From Malaya genurostris (lineage: Eukaryota; Arthropoda; Insecta; Diptera; Culicidae): a stretch of 64,000 bases of DNA. Positions 54,401 through 64,000 of the stretch are shown here, in pieces (positions within the stretch are counted from its first letter, which is position 1; the number at the start of each line of letters is the position of its first letter). The stretch covers positions 178,774,866 through 178,838,865 of the forward strand of contig NC_080572.1 of assembly GCF_030247185.1 (NCBI RefSeq), in the 5' to 3' direction. The position numbers and the translations under genes were made by a program. The notes beneath the pieces were generated by a model. The model saw nothing but the letters and a program-made list of their open reading frames with translations, did no database searches and had not been told where the DNA came from.

Positions 54401-55318
54401 ACAAACACACCATGGAAAAATGCATTGAATCTTTATGTGGTTACCTAATATATGATCTATCACGTAGTTTGCATTTCGTAGTTAATGCTGTCAGTTTCGA
54501 TTCGCATTCGGCAACAATCGTACTTTGGTTTCCTAGATTCGTTTGCTTGTATTTTAGTGTGTCGTTTCGGAACAATGCACACCAACGTGTCCCGGGCATG
54601 TTGCTGCCAGACGAATGAATGGATATGAACAAATCAAGCCCAGTATTCTAGCCCCGCTCGAAGGGGGCTTATCTTGGTGAGTTGCTCACATTCAAAGGCG
54701 GACTAGGTCTCCATCGCATTACAGCCGTTCGCGTTGTATTTTCCAGTTCAAATACAGCCACGCACTGTTGAAGTCAATTTTCGTCTAAGTGGTTTGAGTT
54801 ACACCGTAGGGCTGTCACCCCCATTGTTGTTCTGTCGGGTTGATATTTGGAGAAAATTTCGTGCCGGGGGGCCACAATCGATCACTTACAATAAAGACGA
54901 TGGCGAAAACGGTCGGTTGCGGTTCGTCGTGAATCGCGTTCCGGCAGTGTTGTAAACATAAACCGTCGGCGCTTGCGTTTCGGATACGCAAAGTGTTAAT
55001 AAATAAACATCCTCGTCCGATTCGCAGTTGGTAGCCGCTGTTCCGATGCCGTAAAGATGATTGTCCGCAGGTGCGAAAGCAATTAGGTTCCCTTAAAAGG
55101 AGGAGTTCTAAGAGCTGACGCGTGTTAATGTGCGATTACCCCTATTAGCCGCCCGGCGGGCGTTGGCCGATATTTTTGGATCAAAATTTGGAATTATATT
55201 TCGTCGGGTGGGTGGACGGGACGGGAGTAAATGTTTGGTTTACGCGACGTGCTTTGCGGGTAGAAGTAGAACGATTTTTGAGTGGAACGGTCGCATTGTG
55301 TGGAACTTACTAAGTGCG
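54401..55318 (+). promoter_or_regulatory. Upstream region and probable 5' UTR of mthl-C
   Basis: GC content rises from about 54600 and stays high up to the coding start, unlike surrounding intergenic DNA. In-frame codons continue upstream of the chosen Met to 55130, but the added 63 residues lack a signal peptide at their start. The Met at 55319, which begins one, is preferred. No clear TATA box was identified. Confidence 0.4.
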
Positions 55319-58300
55319 ATGACGAATGGTTTGTGCTTATCAGTTGGTCTCTTCGGTTTAGTCATATCAGTCGCTTGGGCTGATAGCGTTGGTCAACTGC
55401 CTTGTGAGTTTCGTGATTCCGTGAATATAAGCAGTGGGACAAGGGACTCCCAGCAGAATTTTCTGTACGGTGGTCTCAAGTACACATCCGAACATTACGC
55501 TCTGATAAACTATGATTACGTGAGCTTCGATGAAGTGGTGGCAGTTCCGCCTTATTATAGAGGATGCATTTGTCAACTTACCAATTGTGTTCGGCTTTGC
55601 TGTCCGGTGGGCAAATGGTTTTCCAGCGATGGTGAAAAAACAACATGCAACAATACCGGTAGCGATTTGCCATTTAAGGTGTGGGCAAACGTTAGCTCCG
55701 GCGATGGTGCACGTGTTGCAAATCTAGTAGACGCACCGAACTTCGGATTTGTACATCAAAAACCGTGTCCTGGAGTGCTTCCTGGGGAATTAGAAGAATG
55801 GTATTTGGATGAAGTAAGTCTGTTATTGGAAAAAAATAGGCAGATGGATTACTAATACTGTGAATTCCATTTCTTAGCATGGAACAATACAAATAATGGA
55901 AGACATTAGCATCCTGCAAGAGGAATACTGCTTGGCAATTTCAGACTTTGTTAGTACAGCCATTCCGTACTTCTGTCCGCTGATCGAGCAAGGGAAAGTG
56001 TCATATTCTATCGGTAGGTTCATTTGGTTAATGATTATACTGTTCAAGTATTGATGGATTGATTGAGAGAAGAACTTCCGAACTGTATCGTGGTAGCCGC
56101 CATATTCACGCTTCGTTCTCAGTTCCAACCCAAATCCGTACATTTGAAAGCAGTTGTGCTCAAAAATGGGTTGAATTTAGCTTAAAGCGAGAGGGCCAGT
56201 AGTTTTCCCATTGACGAAAATGTTTGTGAAATTAGACTGTTTGCACGCGAATACGAAGAAGTATATACGGCCTCTAGTAACAACAAGTGTTGGACTAACA
56301 TCCCTTCCCATTTCTTAGACGATCTACGTTCGGGTCTGGCCGTTGCCGGAACTGAACAATAAAGTCTGGGGTTACCAGAAGATGTACATCGAAGGATGAT
56401 TTACCAGTCCCAGGTCGGATCATCTAGAAATTCTCTGTGCAATTTCAGCTAATCCCGATCAGTAATGGGTGGTCGCTCAAGCTGCTAGTTGACCGATATT
56501 AGCAAAAACTATAAGTGTTGGATAAGAAAAAGTTTTTGTTAGAAAATTTGCTTTCACTTAGAAATATTTATACAAAATAGCAGATGGCAGAGCTAATTTC
56601 AACAAACTTAGAGTCTAAAGATTTGTGATTTAGTCTTTGTTGAGACGTAAAACCGTCTTGAGCTAGTTTTAAATATGATCAGTATATAACGAGGACAACA
56701 GATAGCAAAATTGCCATGAGGACGCAATTATGTAATGAATACTTCGGTACCATTTTCGCGGTTTTCATCACATAATTGCGTTCACATGTCAATTTTTCAA
56801 TCCGTTTTCCCCGTCAGATACTGATTATATTTAAACTTAGACTCGTTTGAATGGTCATTGATCAAGTTTGAATATCAATTGGCTGTGACTTCTGGTTCCG
56901 GAGATATAATGATATAAGTGATGAAACCGACAAAACTCGTTGTTTTCTTTGCGCTCAATTTTATCGAAGATGGCTGAACTGATTTAAACAAGATTAGGCT
57001 CGTTTGAAAGCTAATATTTAGCCATTGACTAAGTTATGTAACCAAATAAACGTGTATTTCACTCCTCTCAATTTTCGGCCGATTTCAACAAACTCAGTGG
57101 ATTAACCTCGTTTAAGACTAAAGAGAATATCACATGGCAAACATTTATAGTTTTGGAGCTACAATCGTTGAAGTGGGTTAGGTCACTTTAACGATTGTAT
57201 CTCCAAAACTAGAAATGTTTGCCATGTGATATTCTATTTAGTCTTAAACGAGGTATTTATTTTTTTCATCCGTATAAATATTTCAGATAGTGACCTATGA
57301 TCACGTTCAAATGTATTATTGCTGATACTTGTGATCTGACAAGTGTTTTAAAATATATGACATAAAAATCCAAAAATGAACCGCAATTAGTGTCAGGCCA
57401 AGTAGGTCTCGATTAATTTTTACAAAATTTTAGCGATATGCATTATTTTTATTGACAAAAGAAACCTGTTTTAATCATCCTAGTGGTGTAATGATCTATT
57501 ATATATCACAGCGCAATTAATCGAAACACTACAAATTGAAAAAGTTCGGAAACCAGTTTGGAAGGTCATTTTTTTTGCATTGTAACCATTTTAAAAATTT
57601 TGACCGGTACTTCCGAAAACGAAAACTGAGGGCAGGTATGAAACTGCGCTTTTCTTTGAATTAGGATAAAATGAACAGGAAGTAACGAACCATTGCTGTG
57701 AATATTGTCAATATCACTTATTCGGAGAAAAATATATGATTATCATAATAAATTATTGAAAACAAAATAAATTCTTGTATAGATGCCGCTCTGCATGTGA
57801 GTCGCCATTTGTTGTTAATTAATTCGAAGTGGCTAAGGCAAAAAGTTTGTGGTTCTTGATTAAAAAAATAAACAAATGCGGTGAATGTATTTTGGTTATT
57901 CGTTAATCATTTTCCCAGAATGCAGGATCGAAAATTGAGAAAAAAAGGCTGTTAGATAGTGTCAGGGACATAACAGGATGACCTGACTACGAATAAAGCT
58001 GACGTACTTTTTCCATACTTCCGAATATCGATAATCGTACGTACTAGTTGATTGATAGTGTGAATTTTGCAAACTTCTAATGCTTTACATGAAGAATTCT
58101 AACAATATAAGGAGAAGCAAAAAATTACAGTATTGTGTAGGAGACTGGACTGCAATGTTTAATTCATAAATTCATTTAAATGAGAAGTAACAAATCGTTT
58201 GTGGCCATCTAGGATTTCTAAATTAAAGTTAGTGATTAATATAACATTAACTTCAATAACTTACTTGTCAAACTCGTCTCGAAAATACATAGCGATTTGA

Positions 58301-60928
58301 AAGAATATCTACCAACTGAAAGACGCCATCTTGGATTTCAGGAAAAAAGGCAAAAAGTTTCGATAGTTTCATTTAAAAATTCTTGAAAAATAGTGAAATA
58401 TGATTCATTCATAACCAAAGCGTTTTTACACACAATTGAAATGAAATAAATCAATCAATAATATATGTTATGTTGTAACAAAGAATGAACAGTTTGGCTA
58501 CAGGCGAGAAAATGAATTATAAGAGCATAAAAAGCAAAGTCCTGGCATTACATTTCTTGTGTGGAATTTGGCCTTTCTGTTTTAACAGACTTCGCAGCCG
58601 ATTCTTAGTGTACAGAATCATTGCCTACTGACACTAAGAATCCTTCCAGGTCGGGGAACGAACATACGACAACTGGTTTGTAAGACCAGCGTCCTATGCA
58701 TTGAACCGCCAACCCGGGACAAGAGCATGCTGGTTGTTAATTGAATGACTAAATTAACTATCGTTTCTATGGTTCGGTTTTGCACGATACGCTTTGTGCG
58801 ATGATTCTTTCAAGTCGGTTAGAATTTTGCGCACCTTATTTTGGAACTGAATTTCACCTTAGTGTTCGTTCATACCAAACATTTTAGAAATTGCTGAACA
58901 TATTTCCAATGGTGTAGAAAAATAAATCTTGCTGCGTTAAATACATCAAGAGATATTCGCGATTGAGTTCTATCCATTTTTGTATATTCACGTCAAAAAT
59001 AAAAGTTTGTGCTGACCTTCTCTTCATGGCTGCTTCTAAATTTCCGGGTGACCGCAGATTTCGCATTACATTGGCCTTCCTTTTATATTGGGTAGGATTC
59101 TGCATACCGTAAATTTAAATAATTAATGACTGTGTTTTATACTAACTTCACTAGAGACAGCTGAGTAAAATTAACATGAGTATATTTTTGATTTGTTCAG
59201 TTTTAGATGTGATCGATAGATAAATTTGGTTTTCAATTAATTAAGTTTATACCAATCAGTTGACTGCATAGCAATAAAAATTATTTCGTTATATCTAGTA
59301 CAAAATTACAAGTTGATAACTAATTAAAACATGGAAATTTTGTTTTCAATAGATGGGTTTCAGAGCGAATCGATAACTAATTATGTTGTGAATGTTTTGT
59401 ATTCGTTGTTTGGTAATAAATCGTTTACCTAGTGATTTGTGACTGAGAAAGCCGTCAATACTTATCTTCCAGTCGGTACGAACATCATATTTGGTAATAA
59501 CATCAAACTGAAAACAAGTTATGTTATAAATCCGAGAAAATCTACATCATGTGAAAATTTCAATGTGCTTTCACTGAGAGCAAAATTAGTTTTCAGTTTG
59601 ATGTCACAGAGCATCAAATTGAGTTTACGTTTTGATCTCACACTCTACTCGGGATTGCGATTGAAGTAATGGAAAGAGCCTCAGAGTCTCAAATTACGCT
59701 GTTTCTGATCGAAGATGTCCAATATCGACTGTAGTCCTGGAAAATCAGAATCTCAGAGCGTTTTTTTGTAGTTCCAGTTACAGCTTGTTATTGCAAATAT
59801 TAATAAAATAAGTGCTGTAGGAGAATCCGCTACTATTAAAAAAGTAAATTTGTTTTTAATGTTAATTCCAACTAATAAAATTCCTTTCAGGAATTATTTT
59901 ATCTATTCCGTTCCTGCTGGCCACACTGATCATCTACACCTGCATACCGGAACTCAGAAACATACACGGCAAATCGCTAATATGCTACATCCTGGCGCTG
60001 ACCTTTGCCTACGTAATGCTTCTGTTGATAAACTTTCAAACATCCTTCATTCCGTGCAATGTGATGGGCTATATGTTGTACTACTCCGTCCTGGTTAGTT
60101 TCTTTTGGCTCAACGTGATGTGCTTCGACATATTTTGGACCTTCAGCAGTGGGGTCGTCATTAAGAATGAACAAAAACGATTCCTACATTATGCACTGTA
60201 CGCTTTCGGGAGTCCAACGGTGATTTTGGTGGTCGCACTTCTCTTCGATCACACTGAGCTGATTACTGAGGAGTACAGGCCTCGGTTCGGAGAGTATGGT
60301 TGTTTTATTTTTCGTGAGTAAAAAATTGAAAAATATTTTTTTTTACAATTATATATATCTTTTATTTTTCCAGGGGAAAAGTTAATAGAATTTTTGTACT
60401 TCTACCTGCCGCTACTAATTTTGGTTATGGCTAACCTGTACTTTTTCGTGGTAACCGCAATTCGCATCATCAGAATTCAACGCGCAACGGATGTTGCTCT
60501 TCGGAACGGTTCGAGGCGACACAGCAAGTTCGAAAAGGATCGACACAGATTCAGCCTCTATCTGCGCTTGTTCATCGTAATGGGCGTAACGTGGTCATTC
60601 GAAATCGCTTCCTGGGCCATCGGCAGCAGTGATTGGTTCTTCTACGTATCGGATGTGTGCAACTGTTTGCTGGGTGTGATTATCTTTTTTCTATTCGTTT
60701 GGAAGCAGAAGGTCAGACAGCTGGTAGCGAAAAGGTATTTAGTACTTTGACCGACAGGGTTAGTAGCAAATCTCAGCGGTTTTATTTTCTGTGCTTGATA
60801 GAATAGGCAACCAACAGGAACTTAGACGAGTGAAGTCAAGATCCGCAAATACGGTTTCATCGACCGGAGGTACCAAGTTTACCAGTATTCAGGATTCGGT
60901 GGACTCACAGCAGGCCGTGACTGCTTAA
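55319..60928 (+). CDS. mthl-C: methuselah-like GPCR, complete
   Basis: Five exons: 55319-55813, 55878-56013, 59891-60313, 60374-60734 and 60802-60928. All junctions are gt/ag and the 1,542 bases read as 513 residues plus stop. Residues 1-23 form a signal peptide ('LCLSVGLFGLVISVAWADS'). Residues 24-210 are the ectodomain with ten cysteines ('QLPCEF', 'YRGCICQLTNCVRLCCP', 'KTTCNN', 'KPCPG', 'EEYCLA', 'YFCPL') and N-glycosylation sites (NIS, NNT, NVS). Seven helices follow from about residue 212 to 462, including 'CIPELRNIHGKSLICY', 'VSFFWLNVMCFDIFWTF' and 'YLRLFIVMGVTWSFE'. The inner loop has 'GSRRHSKFEKDRHR'. The tail (472-513) is Ser/Thr-rich and ends 'DSQQAVTA'. It is a Mth-family peptide receptor of the plasma membrane; its ligand cannot be read from sequence. 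It has lost two introns relative to mthl-A. Confidence 0.93.
56014..56560. other. mthl-C intron 2, first part; nothing recognised
   Basis: The first 0.55 kb of the 3.9-kb intron between ectodomain and helices has no recognised repeat or ORF. Confidence 0.4.
56561..57500. repeat. R-A repeat block in mthl-C intron
   Basis: Same modules and order as 1-835: 'ggctcgtttgaaagctaata', 'tatcaattggctgtgacttc', 'tgctgatacttgtgatctga', 'ccgcaattagtgtcagg'. A 12-bp inverted pair, 'acgcaattatgt' and 'acataattgcgt', lies at about 56722 and 56772. Confidence 0.7.
57105..57254. repeat. 150-bp near-perfect palindrome
   Basis: Arms of about 71 bp start 'acctcgtttaagactaaaga' and mirror exactly at the other end ('agtcttaaacgaggt'), with an 8-base centre and only a few mismatches. 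The left arm is an R-A module present singly at about 420-480, so the palindrome arose by inverted duplication. If transcribed with the receptor intron, the RNA would fold into one long hairpin. Confidence 0.92.
57501..58531. other. mthl-C intron 2, middle; nothing recognised
   Basis: AT-rich, no repeat identified elsewhere in the window and no ORF of note. Confidence 0.4.
58532..58720 (-). mobile_element. tRNA-derived SINE family C in mthl-C intron
   Basis: Minus-strand copy of the SINE at 51264 with the same head and tail and a short deletion in the middle ('attgcctactgacactaag' on plus). It is antisense to the receptor gene. Confidence 0.8.
58721..59890. other. mthl-C intron 2, 3' part
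   Basis: Holds the block related to 35.1-35.5 kb (59.46-59.66 kb) and nothing else recognised. Ends in the acceptor 'ttcctttcag' of the first helix exon. Confidence 0.4.
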
Positions 60929-61116
60929 GGGAAGCGCTTCAATGGATTCGGTACGATTTTCAGTTCGTATTACTCGAAGGCATTTACAATTTTGTGCCGA
61001 GGCACATTAAAGGTATTGCAACGCACTCATGAATTTATTATATTGGAGCTCGCATAACAAATGAAGATGACTTTTTTATAGACACACGGTATATTCGTGA
61101 GGAAAGCTTTATATGA

Positions 61117-61122
61117 AATAAA
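61117..61122 (+). terminator. Candidate polyadenylation signal of mthl-C
   Basis: AATAAA 189 bases after the stop codon, the first canonical hexamer downstream in a stretch without other genes. Cleavage site not determined. Confidence 0.55.
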
Positions 61123-61199
61123 TTGTCTATGCAGAAGTTAGTGTTTAAAAAATAAGACTTTTTATTCTTCTCAGAAAAGCATTGATAATTTCGTGAATA

Positions 61200-61222
61200 A
61201 TTTATTTATTTATTTATTTATT
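61200..61222. repeat. (TTTA)n microsatellite
   Basis: About six tandem TTTA units ending 'tttattg'. Confidence 0.85.
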
Positions 61223-61283
61223 GTTTCCTAAGAGTTTAATATCACGATACGAACAATTTGATCTATTATCAACAAAGAAACAT

Positions 61284-61400
61284 GGAGACGGGTACAGCGT
61301 GTTGGATAGGTCGATGCCTTTTACTCGGCCTACCTGAGTTCGATTCCCAACCCTCTATAATCGAAACTAAAAACAGTGTCAAGAAAACTTTCTAGTCGGT
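61284..61400 (+). mobile_element. Feilai-like SINE, shortened copy
   Basis: Head 'gagacgggtacagcgtgttg' and the B box 'gagttcgattcccaaccc' match the copy at 17326. The middle of the body is missing, so 'ctctataatcgaaac' follows the tRNA-like part directly. Confidence 0.82.
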
Positions 61401-61825
61401 GAGTTATGGAAAGAGATGGATCATGATTGAGTATAGTTTTAAATGTCGTATGAGATGTGATAATTAACACTAGTCAAATATGATAGTTTTCCACGGTTTT
61501 TTCTTCTTCTTCCTTCTAGTTAACGTCACTTCTTGAGATGACACCGGTTTATGGCACTGACTTTTTAGCGCACAATCCACGATGTTACGATGTTACCTAG
61601 TTACTTTGATTGAACATTGAATAATTCCTTCTCCGGAACATCGTCGAAAGAATTGTTGATTTCCATGAAACACTGTTATGGAGTCGCTATTCCCTGTTTC
61701 TCGGAACTTTTTACGTTTCCTTAATGATTGCGCCCAGTGAGCATCAAGTAGTCTATTCTCTCAATCTTTATTTTTGTTATATGTCTGGCTCCATTAATCA
61801 AGCAAACCTATACATATATGATCAT
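61401..61825. other. No gene seen
   Basis: AT-rich spacer; nothing recognised. Confidence 0.4.
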
Positions 61826-62180
61826 CAATTTATAATAACATCTCAGTTGTATGGCAAGATCACAAATAATTTAAAATTAAAGTTTTCTGAAATGTCTGGT
61901 ATCACCGATGATCAAAAAGGAAAACTCAAAACGCGTGATTGCCTTTCTTGATTTTCAGTCATAATTTTGAGAGCTCATAGCTCAGTGATCTGTAGACGGA
62001 TCTATATAATCCAACTATGAATTGAAATTTTTTCATTATTCACATATATTGCAACAACATTGAAATATTTCAATAGTACACTATTGGAAAAACTGTCGGA
62101 TTTGGCACATGTCAGCACCAACCAATCAGAACGCATCCTGAGGAACAGAACAATGTATCTTCTGCTGTACAACTGCATCG
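61826..62180. repeat. CCAAT-bearing repeat, diverged copy
   Basis: Shares 'agttttctgaaatgtctggt', 'gagctcatagctcagtgatc', 'caacattgaaatatttcaat' and 'ccaaccaatcagaacgcat' with the copies at 16.6 and 25.3 kb, in the same order, with many substitutions. Neither inverted end is present. Confidence 0.7.
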
Positions 62181-63059
62181 GTATAAAGATTGAACATTCC
62201 ACCTTTTCCCATTATTTTCTGTGCAACAGTTGTCGAAGCAAGACATATGGGATAGAAACACTGAAGACGATTCGATTTTGGAATGAAACGAGCAGCAGAA
62301 TTGTGCCAAAGAACTGACGCAGCAGGACACACAGCAAAACCACACCAAAGGCATGCTAATCCTGTTGGAATGAAGCGAGCAGGAGAATAATGTGAAGTTA
62401 CTTCATGTGGAGAATACTTTTTGACAGCGATTTGCGTTTCCAGTGTGCAGCAGTGGTAGTCGTCAGTGCTTCATGGGAGCACTGCGTTGAAATACACCGC
62501 TACATTGTGGGCTTCAAATTCTGACCTACTGATACCGATTGTTTTTTATCTTATTTAGAATTCGATTAGAAATCAAAATGAATTCCGAGTCAAATTACGG
62601 ACAAGTTACCGAGTGTACACGTCAATAGCCATCTCAGTTCTGCCTAAATGCAGATCCTATCGGTAATATAAAGAATTATTTGAATTTTCTCCATTTCTTA
62701 CCAAAAGCATCGGATTCTTCAAAAAGGAAGTTGAGAAAAGTTTGCGCCGTCATTAACACATTCAATTACGACTCACATTCAATGCGAGAATGAAAGTACA
62801 CATCTTTATACTAGTACGGGTGTCGTTTCGAATCAATAATAAAATCTTTGAATCTGCCTTTATATGAAGCCGGGACAGGGATGCCAAACATTAAAAATAA
62901 TAATCTGTATATTTAAATAAATAAGGTGAAATTTTATTAACGGGTGGCAACCAAAATTTTGGAATTTCTTTCTTAAGCTGTCAAAAAAAGACAAACATAT
63001 TTAAAGAAGATCTGATTTATTGAAATTTAAGATAGATTGTTCATTGTTGAAAAAAAATA
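62181..63059. other. No gene seen
   Basis: The first 200 bp may still belong to the repeat before it ('gaatgaaacgagcagcagaa' and 'gaatgaagcgagcaggagaa' are an internal near-repeat at about 62281 and 62371). No ORF with family resemblance. Confidence 0.4.
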
Positions 63060-64000
63060 GTGAACATTTCAAAACGGTCCGTAATCGGATGTTCGGCGAA
63101 GCTTCCGTTTGATGTCGGAACAGGAGCGTTGTACGGCCTTCATGTCAACTTTGCGAATGCATCTCTTGATTCTACCAATCAACTGTTTGCATTTCGTGGC
63201 TCTGCAGTTATTTTTGTACACCAAGGAGATCAAAACCCTGAAGAAATCTTCGATTGAGAGACACTGAGGCAGATTTGTCGTGTTGTGGTTTTTGTGTACA
63301 AATGGGATCGAATTCGTATTCAGGAACGATTGTGTTTTTTGGGGTAATGCGATGATGTTTTATCCGGCCAAAACACGTATTGTCCATCAGCATGATGTTT
63401 TTGAAGAAACGGGATTAAAATTTTCTTCAAACATTCGTTCTAGTACACATCTTGATTGATTGCAAACCAGAGGGCTTGAACCATGGCTTAGAAATATCTT
63501 TCTCGGAAATGGCAATATACAGCATCACTTTCTCTTCGAACTTTTGTTTAAACTTATATTTTAAGTTCGGAGGTGCAATAAAACTTTCCAATTGAATAGT
63601 ATCAATCGTTTCCGGGAATCTACGTCTTCGAAAGAGGGAAATAACTTTCGTCGTCAGCGGCATTGCGACTTCAGCGTTGAAATCTATGCGTCAGTATATT
63701 CCGGGACTCGTGTCTACTTTCGGCACTTTACTCCGACTCTTTTCAATGTTTTGCAGATGTACTGGTGAGAACAGTTGAACTTTTTTAGGCATCCCGTTGC
63801 CTCAGTGAATCCTTGTTGTTGAAGGCACGAGAAAGAGAACGAAGTCCTTTTGCGTCCATAATTTGGCTGGTCTTCCACTAACTTTCTTGCGAGCAATTAT
63901 TGGGGATCTTAGGATTAGGCAAAGAGTCGAAGCCTCAACATTTTCGCTCTTAAAATGTTGTACCGTATACTTTTTGCCGAGATTTCTGTGCAGTTCGTAG
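63060..64000 (-). pseudogene. Tc1/IS630-type transposase remnant, runs off the window
   Basis: Minus strand, several frames. From the right edge: 'ARKLVEDQPNYG' (DNA-binding side), 'HQYICKTLKRVGVKCRK', then 'KFEEKVMLYIAISEKDISKP' and 'WFKPSG'. The catalytic block 'YVFWPDKTSSHY' carries the second Asp; after a frameshift 'TNSIPFVHKN' and 'NLPQCLSIEDFF' carry the final acid residue. It is clearly different in sequence from the D37E elements at 14.3 and 38.7 kb. The N-terminus lies outside the window. Inactive by frameshifts. Confidence 0.75.

Noticed and set aside
55130..55318. Upstream extension of mthl-C by 63 residues
   Set aside because: The chosen Met at 55319 starts a proper signal peptide. 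The extension would bury it and has no leader of its own.

Overview
The window is nuclear DNA of an insect, most likely a culicine mosquito. Three things point there: Methuselah-type receptor genes, Feilai-like tRNA-derived SINEs with a Juan-type LINE, and Tc1/mariner transposases with D37E spacing of the kind described in mosquitoes as ITmDD37E. It is AT-rich and is a graveyard of nested transposable elements with a few real exons. The species cannot be named from the sequence alone.

The only clear host genes form a plus-strand cluster of methuselah-like (Mth) class-B-like GPCRs. mthl-A (19046-27149) has its seven-helix part and cytoplasmic tail in the window; its ectodomain lies upstream or is lost. 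mthl-B (42925-43634) is a two-exon, ten-cysteine ectodomain with a signal peptide and no helices of its own. mthl-C (55319-60928) is a complete five-exon gene that reads in frame for 513 residues. Splice phases are the same at the ectodomain/helix junction in all three. The B ectodomain could therefore in principle be joined to the C helix cassette as an alternative 5' end, or it could be a broken gene.

Layout. 1-2.6 kb: a dispersed mosquito repeat (called R-A here) and a foldback-like element with inverted 15-bp minisatellite arms. 2.6-4.2 kb: LINE RNase H remnant carrying an insertion with a SINE. 7-10.6 kb: two head-to-head LINE remnants, one carrying a 1.29-kb mariner. 11.7-12.7 kb: a 350-bp tandem repeat with AT spacers. 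13.8-15.3 kb: R-A and an ITmDD37E element. 16.6-18.3 kb: a CCAAT-bearing repeat with a Feilai SINE and its own empty-site paralogue. 19-27 kb: mthl-A; its last intron holds a long (AT)n tract and a repeat with a complete-looking core promoter. 28-33 kb: a nearly intact Juan LINE with a MITE in its 3' end and an (AT)n tract at its tail. 34-37 kb: a non-autonomous retroelement with a 24-bp target duplication and a 556-bp palindromic MITE. 38.4-40.8 kb: an ORF1-only LINE carrying a second ITmDD37E. 42.9-45.6 kb: mthl-B and a second mariner. 46.25-48.7 kb: a 2.47-kb element with about 550-bp inverted arms around an exon-like ORF. 48.7-54.3 kb: R-A tandem units, tRNA-type SINEs, a mariner remnant and a G-run tract. 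55.3-60.9 kb: mthl-C, with R-A and a 150-bp palindrome in its long intron. 61-64 kb: a second Feilai copy, another CCAAT repeat and a decayed Tc1/IS630 transposase at the edge.

None of the transposable-element ORFs is intact. Coding potential outside the receptor cluster is almost all TE-derived. Family names given from memory (Juan, Feilai, ITmDD37E, Mth) are based on motifs read from the sequence; no database search was run.
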